Notes: generated by a model not told the origin, from the letters alone. A stretch of 64,000 nucleotides of DNA from Sphingobacteriales bacterium (GCA_026390835.1 JAPLFD010000006.1:1-64000), one strand, 5' to 3'. Shown: positions 10,362 to 18,890, counted from the first letter of the stretch. Program-made: numbers and translations.

Positions 10362-10406
10362 GAAAAAACTAGTTGAATATTCGAATACTTGAATATACAA
10401 CTAGTT
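10362..10406 (-). terminator. Terminator between rpsU and xerC
   Basis: The minus strand forms a 16-bp stem with one T-T mismatch: AACTAGTTG pairs with CAACTAGTT and ATATTC with GAATAT around an 8-base loop (10406-10367). Six T residues follow, directly before the ATG of the xerC-like gene. It most likely ends the rpsU transcript and leaves read-through expression of xerC. Confidence 0.8.
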
Positions 10407-10432
10407 TTTAATATATGCGATACAAATGAAAA

Positions 10433-10624
10433 TTAAATCGTTTCGCGATTTAACCCAACTTTGTAAATTGCTTTTTTGATTTCGGTACGACGAGTGATTG
10501 ATTTTTTCTCGTAGGCCTGACGGCTACGTAACTCACGCATCACGCCCGTTTTCTCGAATTTCTTCTTGAAACGTTTCAAGGCTTTATCTAATGATTCGCC
10601 GTCTTTAATGTTAATAATAATCAT
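10433..10624 (-). CDS. rpsU: 30S ribosomal protein S21
   Basis: Small subunit protein near the anti-Shine-Dalgarno end of 16S rRNA. The 63 residues start MIIINIKDGESLDKALKRFKKKF and continue with the basic VMRELRSRQAYEKKS helix typical of S21. It has its own promoter (TAGCTTTG at 10668-10661) and a strong terminator. Bacteroidota ribosomes are known to use S21 in occluding the anti-Shine-Dalgarno sequence, consistent with the lack of Shine-Dalgarno sites in this window. Confidence 0.96.
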   Translation of the reverse strand: MIIINIKDGESLDKALKRFKKKFEKTGVMRELRSRQAYEKKSITRRTEIKKAIYKVGLNRETI

Positions 10625-10660
10625 AAAGTGAAATACCCCCTCTCGTTTAATTTAGGACTA

Positions 10661-10689
10661 CAAAGCTAAGTAAAATCTTGAGAATCAAA
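10661..10689 (-). promoter_or_regulatory. Promoter of rpsU
   Basis: Minus strand TTTG (10689-10686), 17-base spacer, TAGCTTTG (10668-10661), matching the Bacteroidota -33/-7 consensus. It is 37 bases upstream of the rpsU ATG. Confidence 0.7.
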
Positions 10690-10744
10690 AATTAATACAT
10701 GAATTTAAGAAGCTTCAGCCTCAAATAATTAACTTAGTAGGGCT

Positions 10745-11116
10745 ATGAGAGATATTGAAAAAAGAGAAGACATTGTATTAATGGTGGATACTTTCTACCA
10801 AAAAGTGCAGCAAGATGAGCTCATTGGGCCTATTTTTAATAGCCGCATTGCACCCGAAGCCTGGCCAGTACATTTAGATATAATGTATACTTTTTGGACC
10901 ACCATATTGCTAAATCAACCCGGCTATAGTGGCCAGCCTTTTGAAAAACACCGCGACATGCCTATTCATAAAGCACATTTCGAGCGTTGGGTAAACCTAT
11001 TTAAAACTTTGGTTGATAGTTTATTTGAAGGCCCAATTGCCAACGATGCCAAATACCGAGCCGAATTAATGGGACATTTGTTTTTATCGAAACTAGAAAA
11101 AGGGCGTTTGGCTTAG
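10745..11116 (+). CDS. Group III truncated haemoglobin
   Basis: The 123-residue 2-on-2 globin resembles the group III (Ctb-like) family. An N-terminal helix with FYQKVQQDELIGPIFN carries the B10 Tyr. A conserved Trp-rich segment (EAWPVHLDIMYTFWTTILL) follows, and HKAHFERWVNLF contains the likely proximal haem His. Proteins of this group bind oxygen or nitric oxide; the physiological role here cannot be read from sequence. It stands alone on the plus strand, divergent from rpsU, and its stop overlaps the apt stop by 4 bases. Confidence 0.88.
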   Translation: MRDIEKREDIVLMVDTFYQKVQQDELIGPIFNSRIAPEAWPVHLDIMYTFWTTILLNQPGYSGQPFEKHRDMPIHKAHFERWVNLFKTLVDSLFEGPIANDAKYRAELMGHLFLSKLEKGRLA

Positions 11117-11640
11117 TAATTAACTAAGCTAATACAGGTATTTGAATAAGTGACTAGTTTGCTTTTGCCATCCAAAAAATCTAAACTCACCACAAACGCA
11201 AAGGCACTCGTACTAGCGCCTAACTGTTCTACCAAATTGGCGGCTGCAGCAACGGTACCGCCGGTGGCTAATAAATCATCGTGAATTAACACTTTTTGGC
11301 CAGGCTGTAAGGCATCGGCATGAATTTCTAAGGTGGCAGAGCCATACTCCAAGTCGTACGATTGGCTGAGTGTTTTATAAGGTAATTTCCCTTGCTTACG
11401 AATGGGCACAAAAGGCACATCTAAGGCATTGGCCAATAACATTCCGAATAAAAAGCCTCGGCTTTCAATACCCACCACTACATCAATATCAAGGGTTTGT
11501 ACTTCTGCTACAAAGGCGGCTAACACCTCACGGCACAATTCGGCATCTTTTAAAATGGGGGTAATGTCTTTAAATACAATACCGGGCTTAGGGAAATCCA
11601 CAATATCGCGGATGGCATGTTTTAGTGCTGTTTCAATCAT
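11113..11640 (-). CDS. apt: Adenine phosphoribosyltransferase
   Basis: Converts adenine and PRPP to AMP for purine salvage in the cytoplasm. The 175 residues show the family signature: N-terminal IRDIVDFPKPGIVFKDITPIL, the GIESRGFLFG segment, and the PRPP-binding motif VLIHDDLLATGGT. Its ATG overlaps the stop of the upstream helix-hairpin-helix gene (ATGA), indicating translational coupling. Its stop overlaps that of the convergent globin gene. Confidence 0.96.
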   Translation of the reverse strand: MIETALKHAIRDIVDFPKPGIVFKDITPILKDAELCREVLAAFVAEVQTLDIDVVVGIESRGFLFGMLLANALDVPFVPIRKQGKLPYKTLSQSYDLEYGSATLEIHADALQPGQKVLIHDDLLATGGTVAAAANLVEQLGASTSAFAFVVSLDFLDGKSKLVTYSNTCISLVNY

Positions 11641-12509
11641 TTAAAAATAAAATATGGAGCTAGTTTACGCAAAATTTCGTCAGTAAAAAGCGGAATATTT
11701 TTTAAATCTGACAAGCTTGCATAAGCCCCATGTTGTTTTCTGTATTGAATGAGTGCATTTATTTGTTTGTAACTTAGGTAAGGATGGCGTTTAAGCTCCT
11801 CAAAGGAAGCGGTATTGATGTCAATTTTTCTAATTGCAGCTGTATTTAAGGCTAGCTGGGGCAACCATTGAGCAAAATGTGCGGAATCTACCCCATATAC
11901 TTCTTTAAGTTGTTCAAGCGCATAAAAACCACCCAAACGCTCACGGTACTTGAGTATGCGGCTAGCAAAAGCCGGGCCAATGCCACTCACTTGATCTAAG
12001 GCCAAGGAATCGGCCGTATTTAATTCGATACGCACTTTGGAGGTTTTAGTGGGCGTATTTTTTTGTTCAAATTGCTGGGGCGGAATTTGTATATAGGGTT
12101 CTAATTTGGCATAAGTTTCGGGCGATATGACGTACATTTTTTGCACATCTTCTTTCTTATAAAAATGCCCTCCCTTAGCCTCAAAGCGTTTAATTACCGC
12201 AATTTGTTTCTCACTCAAACCCAGTTGTTTCCAACGCTCCGCCGGAAGTCCATTGGGATCGAAATGGGCATAGGTGGCACGCCCTTGCTTAAGTTCAATC
12301 TCCCGATAGCTATAAACCTTATCGGGAGCCAAATTGCGCTCAAATTCGGCTATTTCTTTCTTGGCTTTTTCTACGTCGAAAAGTTCGGGTCTATCGTTTA
12401 AAAAAATAGGAATTAGCCATACCATAACCAGCAATAAAAGCAATACCAATACGCCATTGAGCTCTTTTTGGCTGAAATTAAAATACTGCTGCACGTGCTT
12501 AAAAAACAT
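11637..12509 (-). CDS. Membrane-anchored helix-hairpin-helix protein (ComEA-like)
   Basis: The 290-residue protein has one N-terminal membrane helix (GVLVLLLLLVMVWLIPIFL), a charged linker and three helix-hairpin-helix units. One is degenerate, near residues 85-135. One is about residues 158-208 (IELNTADSLALDQVSGIGPAFASRIL). The last is at the C-terminus (IDINTASFEELKRHPYLSYKQINALI). Tandem NTA-type HhH units of this kind bind double-stranded DNA, as in the competence protein ComEA. The topology would put the HhH region outside the inner membrane. A role in DNA uptake is possible but unproven. It is coupled to apt by a 4-base overlap. Confidence 0.75.
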   Translation of the reverse strand: MFFKHVQQYFNFSQKELNGVLVLLLLLVMVWLIPIFLNDRPELFDVEKAKKEIAEFERNLAPDKVYSYREIELKQGRATYAHFDPNGLPAERWKQLGLSEKQIAVIKRFEAKGGHFYKKEDVQKMYVISPETYAKLEPYIQIPPQQFEQKNTPTKTSKVRIELNTADSLALDQVSGIGPAFASRILKYRERLGGFYALEQLKEVYGVDSAHFAQWLPQLALNTAAIRKIDINTASFEELKRHPYLSYKQINALIQYRKQHGAYASLSDLKNIPLFTDEILRKLAPYFIFK

Positions 12510-12523
12510 TAATTAACTTTTTA

Positions 12524-14326
12524 GTGAATAAACCTGAAAATTTTGTGAAATTTGATTACCCTAGAAAACGAATGGACGAAACTAAAATTATAAGCACTGA
12601 AGAATTTGCCAAGGCAACCAAACTAGATAAACTGGGCATGCCTGGCTTGGCTTCGCTATTCATGGAGGTGATGAAGATTAACGAGGTAAACGATACGTTT
12701 AACAAAGTGAGGCACCTAAAAGGTATAGCTTTTATTGATAAACTATTAGAAATTTTAGGAGTTACGGTTGAGTTTGACGAAGAGGATTTGAAAAACTTGC
12801 CCAAAGAAGGAGGCTTTTTAGCCATTGCCAACCACCCGTACGGAGGTATTGAAGGCTTAGTACTTATTAAACTTACCTTATTGGTAAACCCCGATAGCAA
12901 GCAATTATCCAATTTCATATTAACTAAAGTACCTACACTACGCGATTTTTTAATTGCCGTAAACCCCTTTGAAACGATAGATAACCCGGCCAGCATTAGC
13001 GGCATAAAAACAGCCTTGGGCTTATTAAAAAACGGAGTCCCTATTAGCGTTTTTCCGGCGGGTGAAGTATCTACCTATAAATTAAGTAGCCAAAGCATTA
13101 CAGACCGCCAATGGCACCCCGTAGTTGCCAAGTTGGCTATTAAGGCAAAAGTACCCGTAGTACCCATATACTTCCATGGAAATAACAGCTTACTATTCAA
13201 TTTGCTGAGCTTTATACACCCCATGTTACGTACGGCTAAATTACCCTCAGAAATGTTTAACAAGCAGGGACACGTACTAAAACTACGCATAGGCAAACCT
13301 ATAAAAATAGAAGACACCCCGTACGCCAACAACCCCACTAAGCTGCTCGATTATTTACGGGCACGCACCTATGCCTTAGGAGCTGGTTTAGAAGAACACA
13401 AAAAACTATTTTCGGCCAAAAGCTTATTTAAAATTGAGAAAAAACCACAGGATATTGTGGAGGAAATGTCTAGCAAAGTTTTAATGAAAGAAATTGCAGG
13501 CATACAAGATTTAAAAACCTGGACCGAGAAAAACTACGAGGTGTACATTGCACCGAGTACTAAAATTCCGAATATTTTAAAAGAAATAGGGCGTTTACGT
13601 GAAATTACCTTCCGCGAAATAGGCGAAGGCACCAACAAATACACCGATTTAGATGCCTATGATATTTATTACCACCACTTATTTATTTGGGATAATGACG
13701 CTAAAAAATTAGTGGGTGCTTACCGTATTGGCAAAGGAAACGATATTTATTACAGCTACGGCAAAAAAGGCTTCTATACGGCCGAAATATTTAAAATAGA
13801 CGATGGTTTTGCGCCCATCTTAAAAAAGAGCTTAGAATTAGGCCGCTCTTGGATACGCAAAGAATACCAACAAAAGCCCCTACCCCTATTTTTGCTTTGG
13901 AAAGGTATTTTAAAGTTTATTGCCGACAATTCGGAGCACGTAAAATACCTCATTGGGCCGGTGAGTATTAGCAATAGCTTTTCTAAAATCTCTAAAACCT
14001 TAATGGTAGATTATATATTAAAAAACCATTTCGATAAAAATTTGGCCCAATACATTAAGCCACGCAAGAAGTTTAAGTTTGAATTGGATAAAGACGAGAT
14101 GGCACTCTTAGTAGATTCGAGAGAGAGCTTAAAGGATTTAGATCAATTGATTTCAGACATTGAACAATCGAACATGAAAATTCCGGTGCTCCTGCGCCAA
14201 TACTTGGGCTTAAACGGTAAAATTATTTGTTTCAATATCGATCCTAAATTCTCCGACAGTTTAGACGGTTTTCTCATTGTAGATATGGAAAACATCCCGC
14301 TCGATAAAATCGAAAAACTCCAGTAA
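12524..14326 (+). CDS. Bifunctional acyltransferase, OlsF-like (aminolipid synthesis)
   Basis: The 600-residue protein joins two acyltransferase domains. The N-terminal half (about residues 85-275) is PlsC-like, with the catalytic His motif in FLAIANHPYGGIEG and the FPAGEVS segment. The C-terminal half (about 335-520) resembles the GNAT/haemolysin-type N-acyltransferase fold (EITFREIGEGTNKY, VGAYRIGKG). This arrangement is that of OlsF, which makes ornithine lipids in some Proteobacteria and Bacteroidota by N- then O-acylation of an amino acid. The acceptor (ornithine, glycine or a dipeptide) cannot be told from sequence. The track start is a GTG at 12524; the ATG at 12572 is a good alternative because it leaves 62 bases rather than 14 for the divergent promoters. 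A strong hairpin terminator follows. Confidence 0.8.
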   Translation: MNKPENFVKFDYPRKRMDETKIISTEEFAKATKLDKLGMPGLASLFMEVMKINEVNDTFNKVRHLKGIAFIDKLLEILGVTVEFDEEDLKNLPKEGGFLAIANHPYGGIEGLVLIKLTLLVNPDSKQLSNFILTKVPTLRDFLIAVNPFETIDNPASISGIKTALGLLKNGVPISVFPAGEVSTYKLSSQSITDRQWHPVVAKLAIKAKVPVVPIYFHGNNSLLFNLLSFIHPMLRTAKLPSEMFNKQGHVLKLRIGKPIKIEDTPYANNPTKLLDYLRARTYALGAGLEEHKKLFSAKSLFKIEKKPQDIVEEMSSKVLMKEIAGIQDLKTWTEKNYEVYIAPSTKIPNILKEIGRLREITFREIGEGTNKYTDLDAYDIYYHHLFIWDNDAKKLVGAYRIGKGNDIYYSYGKKGFYTAEIFKIDDGFAPILKKSLELGRSWIRKEYQQKPLPLFLLWKGILKFIADNSEHVKYLIGPVSISNSFSKISKTLMVDYILKNHFDKNLAQYIKPRKKFKFELDKDEMALLVDSRESLKDLDQLISDIEQSNMKIPVLLRQYLGLNGKIICFNIDPKFSDSLDGFLIVDMENIPLDKIEKLQ

Positions 14327-14333
14327 TAAAAAA

Positions 14334-14354
14334 GCCTCCCGAAATTCGGGAGGC
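14334..14354. terminator. Bidirectional terminator between olsF-like gene and lipoprotein gene
   Basis: GCCTCCC/GGGAGGC with a GAAATTC-type centre forms a perfect 7-bp G-C-rich stem (extendable), with A-rich sequence before and T-rich after. It serves the two convergent genes on either side. Confidence 0.88.
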
Positions 14355-14384
14355 TTTACATTTATAAATAACCAATCAATCGTA

Positions 14385-15857
14385 TTAGTTTGCCATTACT
14401 TTACCAGGAGTGGTATAGTTTAAAGTGCTTGGATCGTACATGGCCCAACCTGCAGACCAATCTGTAGTTCCGAAAGCACCTCTGAAAGTAACCGTTTTAT
14501 CAAAAAACGTATCGCCTGTAAATTTAGCATCGCTAAATAATGCACCGCTAGCGGCTGCACCAGCAGCTACTGCAGTAAAGTTTGGTGTAGCTGCACCTGT
14601 TGCTACAAACTCTGCTCCTAAAGCAAAACCTGAAGTTAATAAGGCACTAACAGTAGTAGCTACAAAGCTGTTATCAGCAAGTAAACCTGCTTCAAATACT
14701 AATTTGCTAGTAGCATCTTTACCTTTAATTTGACCGTTGTTTGGTGCAGTAGTTGCATTGAATTTGGTATTGCAACCGTAAATTAAGTTGTTTTTTATAA
14801 CCATTGTACCTGCAGTATAGTTTGCTGATGCACTTCCGTTACTATCGTCAATGTAAATACCTTCAGTATAGTTTCCTAAGATAGAGTTGAATAAACTCTG
14901 AGCTGAGTTACGACGGATTTGCGCAGCATGTTGGAAATTGGCATTGTTATTACTGGCAGATAAAGATGATGATAATGGACCAATAATGGTTACGTTAGAA
15001 AAAATTGCACTGGTTTTAGGACTATTAGATGATCCTGTTGCATCGTTATCTGATTCAAAACCGTTAGAACCAGAAACATCAGCAATTTCTTTTACACGTT
15101 GTGCCAAGGCAAATTGTACTTTACCTGAGTAGCCAAAATCAGTATCAAAATCATCGTCCCAAGTACCAATAGCTAGTAAGTATTTTGCATTTACAGTACC
15201 ACCAAACCATTCGAAGGCATCATCGCCAGCACGGTAAACTTGGATATATTCTAAAGTAGTACCAGAACCAACACCACCCAATGTTAAAGAGTTAATTTCG
15301 TTGTTAGTTACAAAAGGTACACCAGCATACTCTATACGTACATATTTCATAGTACCTGAGTTATCGGCAGCATCTGTACCACCATAGGTAGTATATGTTG
15401 CAGCAGAACCACCAGCAGTTGGCAATAAACCACCTTCAATAACTACTGTTCCACCTGTTGGGTTAACTGGAGCTTTACCTAAAATGATAATGCCACCCCA
15501 ATCACCTTGAGTACGAGAACCAGCAGGAAAGTTAGAAGTAAATACAATTGGATTAGTGGCTGTACCAATTGCACTAATTTTAGCACCACGAGTAATAATT
15601 AAAGAACCTTTAGAGATTTTGTCGCCTTTAATGATAGTACCTGGCTGAATGGTTAAGGTTGCGTTGTTGGTAACATACACAAAGCCTTTTAATAAATAAA
15701 TTTTGTCTGCAGACCACGTGGTATTTGCAGAGATATCTCCACTAACTTCAACAACATTACTTGTTGGAGTAACAATGGGATCATCAGTTTTACTTTTTTT
15801 ACAAGCCGCGACAAAAGTAATCGCTAGGATTGAAAACAGGATAATGGTTTTTTTCAT
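14385..15857 (-). CDS. Outer-membrane beta-helix lipoprotein paired with TonB receptor
   Basis: The 490-residue lipoprotein has a signal peptide ending in the lipobox FVAAC (Cys 19). A repetitive body rich in Asn, Gly, Thr and Ile reads like a right-handed parallel beta-helix. TTWSADKIYLLKGFVYVTNNATLTIQPGT is typical of the first coils, and GDDAFEWFGGTVNAKYLLAIGTWDDDFDTDFG contains an acidic patch that could bind metal. No type IX sorting domain is seen. It lies 90 bases downstream of the TonB receptor gene and is presumably its partner, taking the place SusD holds in sugar systems. The substrate is unknown; the upstream Pho-box-like repeats suggest a phosphorus source. Confidence 0.7.
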   Translation of the reverse strand: MKKTIILFSILAITFVAACKKSKTDDPIVTPTSNVVEVSGDISANTTWSADKIYLLKGFVYVTNNATLTIQPGTIIKGDKISKGSLIITRGAKISAIGTATNPIVFTSNFPAGSRTQGDWGGIIILGKAPVNPTGGTVVIEGGLLPTAGGSAATYTTYGGTDAADNSGTMKYVRIEYAGVPFVTNNEINSLTLGGVGSGTTLEYIQVYRAGDDAFEWFGGTVNAKYLLAIGTWDDDFDTDFGYSGKVQFALAQRVKEIADVSGSNGFESDNDATGSSNSPKTSAIFSNVTIIGPLSSSLSASNNNANFQHAAQIRRNSAQSLFNSILGNYTEGIYIDDSNGSASANYTAGTMVIKNNLIYGCNTKFNATTAPNNGQIKGKDATSKLVFEAGLLADNSFVATTVSALLTSGFALGAEFVATGAATPNFTAVAAGAAASGALFSDAKFTGDTFFDKTVTFRGAFGTTDWSAGWAMYDPSTLNYTTPGKVMAN

Positions 15858-15921
15858 GGTTTTTTTGATTATTTTTTTTTGTAAAAATGGACGTTTAATG
15901 TAAGGTGTATTTAAATGAATT

Positions 15922-15938
15922 GTTATGAAATTGTTAAG
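15922..15938 (-). repeat. Two-copy 11-bp repeat in TonB-lipoprotein gap
   Basis: On the plus strand GTTATG (15922) and GTTAAG (15933) are 11 bp apart, like the four-copy array upstream of the TonB receptor gene. No good TAnnTTTG element follows at the right distance, so this may be a weak site or chance in A+T-rich DNA. Confidence 0.35.
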
Positions 15939-15947
15939 TATGTAAAT

Positions 15948-18743
15948 TTAAAATGAATAATTAAAGGATAAAGACACATTGGTTCCGAATTTGGTTTTAG
16001 AAATTTCATCGTCAACAAATTGGGTGTATTTTTTATTGTTATTGCGGTCGAAATAAAATACATTCTGCTGGTTGAATATATCGCCTACATTCAATTTAAA
16101 CTCTCCTTTGGTTTTAAAGGTTTTTACCCCAATCTGAAAATCTAACACATCGCGGGGGTGTTCCCAAACGTTTGGAAATGTAGTGCCACCTACGCGGAAA
16201 ATACGACGACCCACTCGGTTGTATAAGAGATTGAAATTGAGCTTATTGTTTAAGGTACTGTGTTGCAAGCCGGCATTAACTACATAAGGCGATTGTCCAA
16301 TTAATGGGCGCCCTGCACTATTTGGATTTTGGTCGCCTGCAAAATTTACCTCGGAGTGAATGATAGAAACATTGGTGTAAAATGTAGTACGTTCAAAAAA
16401 TGCTCTATCGGATAAGAATTTTAAATTTTTTCTGAATTCAAGTTCAAATCCATAAGTAGTTGCTTTTTCGGCATTGCTGTACGAAATATCTGGTGTAGAG
16501 TTTACATCGTAAAAAGTAGCTTCGATAGCGTTGGTAAATTTTTTATAAAATGCCGATATCGAAAATATTTGTCCTGCAGCTGGATAGGTTTCGAAGCGTA
16601 AATCGGCATTTAAAATTTGGGTGCGTTTTAAATTTGGATTTCCTTTTTGCACCGCTGATTGTTCGTAATCGAAATAGGCAAATGGTGCTAATTCTCTAAA
16701 CTCGGGGCGGGCAACAGTTTGATAAACCGAAGCTCTTAAATTGCTTTTTTCGGTTAAGCCCAAAGTAAGGTTAAGCGATGGAAGAAGATCCAATTGATTG
16801 CGTTTCACCGTTGGTTCAAGGGGATCAAATGTTTCGAGTGCTAGGTTAAATTGCTCGGCACGTAGGCCCCAAACTACACGCAGTTTTTCAGCCAATTGAT
16901 TATCGAGCATAAAATACCCTGCATTAACCATCGAATTTGAGGTATAACGATCGGCACTGTTACCAATTTCGTCTAATTGGTATATGCCTTGATTGATTAA
17001 ATCGTTTCCAAAAACGGTACCCAATGAACGCTGACGTATGGCATTGGCGTTGGGGTCAAATGGATTCAATATTAAACCAATGAAACGTACATCAAAATTA
17101 CGGTTTCGGTAAATGGAACTGAAACCCGTTTTAAAACTTCCCTTATTGGCTTTTGTAGATAATGGGAAACTTAAGTTTACTTCGCCGTTAAAAATATCTT
17201 CGGTTAAATTGGAGAATAAACGACTATTAGTTCTATCTAAAGAGGTAATGTTAGCTGAATAATTTACATTCGGGTTGTTAATATCTGCTTGGTTTTTGAT
17301 ATAACTAATTTTACGTTGATCGGGTTGATTATTTATTACGTTGCTATAACCCAGTGCCCATTTTAATTTGGTTTTAGATTCGCCAAATTTATGCTCCCCT
17401 TCTAAAGATGATTTAAGTAAGGTTTTTTGTATTAAATCGAATGCAAAAAACTTGGTTGCATTGGATTGGCCGAAATTTAAACCCGAACGGCTCAAATATT
17501 GATCGTCTTGGATGCGGTTGTAGATGTTTTTTAAAGTGATTTTATTGTTGCCAAATAAATAGGAGAAATTGGCTAAACCGCCCACCGTAGTAGAAAATTT
17601 ATAGGTTTCATCTTTAAAATCAAATTCACCAGCTAAATTTCTAGAAATTTCTGGGTTTACATTTTGTGCATTTCGGTACGAAAGGGAAATAATAGCACCT
17701 AAACGGTTGCCGCTTTTTTCATAATCTTTAACTCTACCTACCGTAAATTGGTAATTTTGGCCTAAAAAAGCAGTAGAATTAAAAACAGCATAGTCGGTAT
17801 TAAGCGAACGTATGGCGGCTATTTCTTGGGTAGGGCTTAACGTATTGTTGTAAATACTACTAGTACTCGGAAAATTTACCGGTAAATTTCTGGTAGTGTT
17901 GAAACCAAAATAGTCGGCAGCTGTTTTTTCATTACCCTTAAAATCTTTAAAAGTAGATTGTGAATTGTAGCTGTATCCCACTCCGTAGTTTAAGAAGTTT
18001 TGATCAGGAATATCTTTAGTTAAGATCTGAACGGCTCCACCGGCAAAATCTCCAGACATATCTGGCGTAGCGGTTTTGCTAATTACAATATTATCAATCA
18101 TGTTCGATGGAACAATATCGAAAGAGAAAGCTTTACGGTTTGGCTCAGAACTTGGCAAGGCGCCATTATCTAATGTAGCAGAGTTATAGCGATCGCTCAA
18201 ACCACGTACAATTACAAACTTATTATCTTGAATAGTAGCACCGCTCACACGTTTTAACACATCGGCTGTGTTTTTGTCGGGCGATTTTTTAATAGATTCG
18301 GCAGAAACACCATCGGAAATACGAGAACTATTTTTTTGCTGTGCATACAAGGTATTGGTACTTTCTTGTTTAGCAGAAGCAGTAATAACTACCTCTTTTA
18401 AGTTTTGTGTAAGGGCTTCATCCATCACAATATCTAAGGTGGTTGTTTTACCAGTTAGTACCTCAATATCTGTAATTTGTTTGGTTTGATAACCTATATA
18501 AGAAAAAAGCAAGGTGTATTTTCCTGGCTTAAGTCCGGCTAATACGTATTGGCCATTTACATTGGTAGAAACTCCAGAAGTGGTTCCAGAAATTTTAACC
18601 GATAAACCGATTAGCGTCTCACCTGTTTTTTTGTCGGTAATTTTTCCGAAAATTTTACCAGATTCTTGCGCTTTAACTTGAATTGCACTTGCTACCATCA
18701 CGATAGCTAGCATACATACACTTTTAAATAATTTTAATTTCAC
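15948..18743 (-). CDS. TonB-dependent outer-membrane receptor
   Basis: The 931-residue receptor has a signal peptide (through IQVKAQ, about residue 25) and a carboxypeptidase-regulatory-like beta-sandwich (about 32-112, with GKITDKKTGETLIGLSVKISG). Next comes a plug domain (about 130-240, with VKRVSGATIQDN-type and FVIVRGLSDRYN motifs), then a 22-strand-type barrel ending in an aromatic terminal strand (SLSFNYSF). The start is GTG. No SusD gene is adjacent; instead a beta-helix lipoprotein follows, so this is not a standard SusCD pair. The promoter region carries four 11-bp-spaced TTAAC-type repeats. Phosphate-related import is inferred from those repeats and from the ppk1-ppx neighbours, not from the receptor itself. 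Confidence 0.9.
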   Translation of the reverse strand: MKLKLFKSVCMLAIVMVASAIQVKAQESGKIFGKITDKKTGETLIGLSVKISGTTSGVSTNVNGQYVLAGLKPGKYTLLFSYIGYQTKQITDIEVLTGKTTTLDIVMDEALTQNLKEVVITASAKQESTNTLYAQQKNSSRISDGVSAESIKKSPDKNTADVLKRVSGATIQDNKFVIVRGLSDRYNSATLDNGALPSSEPNRKAFSFDIVPSNMIDNIVISKTATPDMSGDFAGGAVQILTKDIPDQNFLNYGVGYSYNSQSTFKDFKGNEKTAADYFGFNTTRNLPVNFPSTSSIYNNTLSPTQEIAAIRSLNTDYAVFNSTAFLGQNYQFTVGRVKDYEKSGNRLGAIISLSYRNAQNVNPEISRNLAGEFDFKDETYKFSTTVGGLANFSYLFGNNKITLKNIYNRIQDDQYLSRSGLNFGQSNATKFFAFDLIQKTLLKSSLEGEHKFGESKTKLKWALGYSNVINNQPDQRKISYIKNQADINNPNVNYSANITSLDRTNSRLFSNLTEDIFNGEVNLSFPLSTKANKGSFKTGFSSIYRNRNFDVRFIGLILNPFDPNANAIRQRSLGTVFGNDLINQGIYQLDEIGNSADRYTSNSMVNAGYFMLDNQLAEKLRVVWGLRAEQFNLALETFDPLEPTVKRNQLDLLPSLNLTLGLTEKSNLRASVYQTVARPEFRELAPFAYFDYEQSAVQKGNPNLKRTQILNADLRFETYPAAGQIFSISAFYKKFTNAIEATFYDVNSTPDISYSNAEKATTYGFELEFRKNLKFLSDRAFFERTTFYTNVSIIHSEVNFAGDQNPNSAGRPLIGQSPYVVNAGLQHSTLNNKLNFNLLYNRVGRRIFRVGGTTFPNVWEHPRDVLDFQIGVKTFKTKGEFKLNVGDIFNQQNVFYFDRNNNKKYTQFVDDEISKTKFGTNVSLSFNYSF

Positions 18744-18764
18744 TTTGCTTTAATTTAGTTGATG

Positions 18765-18821
18765 CAAACCTACCTGCATAGTGTTAGCCCCGAGTTAGTT
18801 TAATGTTAAGGAAAAGTTAAG
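18765..18821 (-). promoter_or_regulatory. Pho-box-like operator and promoter of the TonB operon
   Basis: The minus strand reads CTTAAC-N5-CTTAAC-N5-ACTAAC-N5-GCTAAC (18821 to 18783), four hexamers exactly 11 bp apart. Ten bases later is the -7 element TAGGTTTG (18772-18765), and the receptor start lies 21 bases beyond. Four-unit 11-bp direct repeats placed just upstream of the -10/-7 element, replacing the -35/-33 box, are the hallmark of activation by PhoB/PhoP-family response regulators. The TTAAC core resembles the Bacillus and cyanobacterial versions. The pattern is seen directly; the identity of the regulator is inference. Confidence 0.7.
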
Positions 18822-18882
18822 TGCGGCAAAACTTATCCACATTTTTACTTAGCGGGAGTACCTAAACATGGAAATAAAGCGT

Positions 18883-18890
18883 TATATTTG
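18883..18890 (+). promoter_or_regulatory. -7 element before lysine-rich gene
   Basis: TATATTTG matches TAnnTTTG and lies 26 bases before the ATG at 18917. No clear TTTG -33 box is visible at the proper spacing, so the promoter may need an activator. Confidence 0.5.

Noticed and set aside
9483-10400. Tyrosine recombinase as part of an integrated element
   Set aside because: It lies between rpsU and hpf with housekeeping neighbours, no direct-repeat attachment sites and no phage or conjugation genes; the XerC/XerD role is simpler.
10368-10400. TTG at 10400 as the xerC-like start
   Set aside because: It falls inside a strong terminator hairpin and adds 13 residues without homology; the ATG at 10361 gives the family N-terminus.
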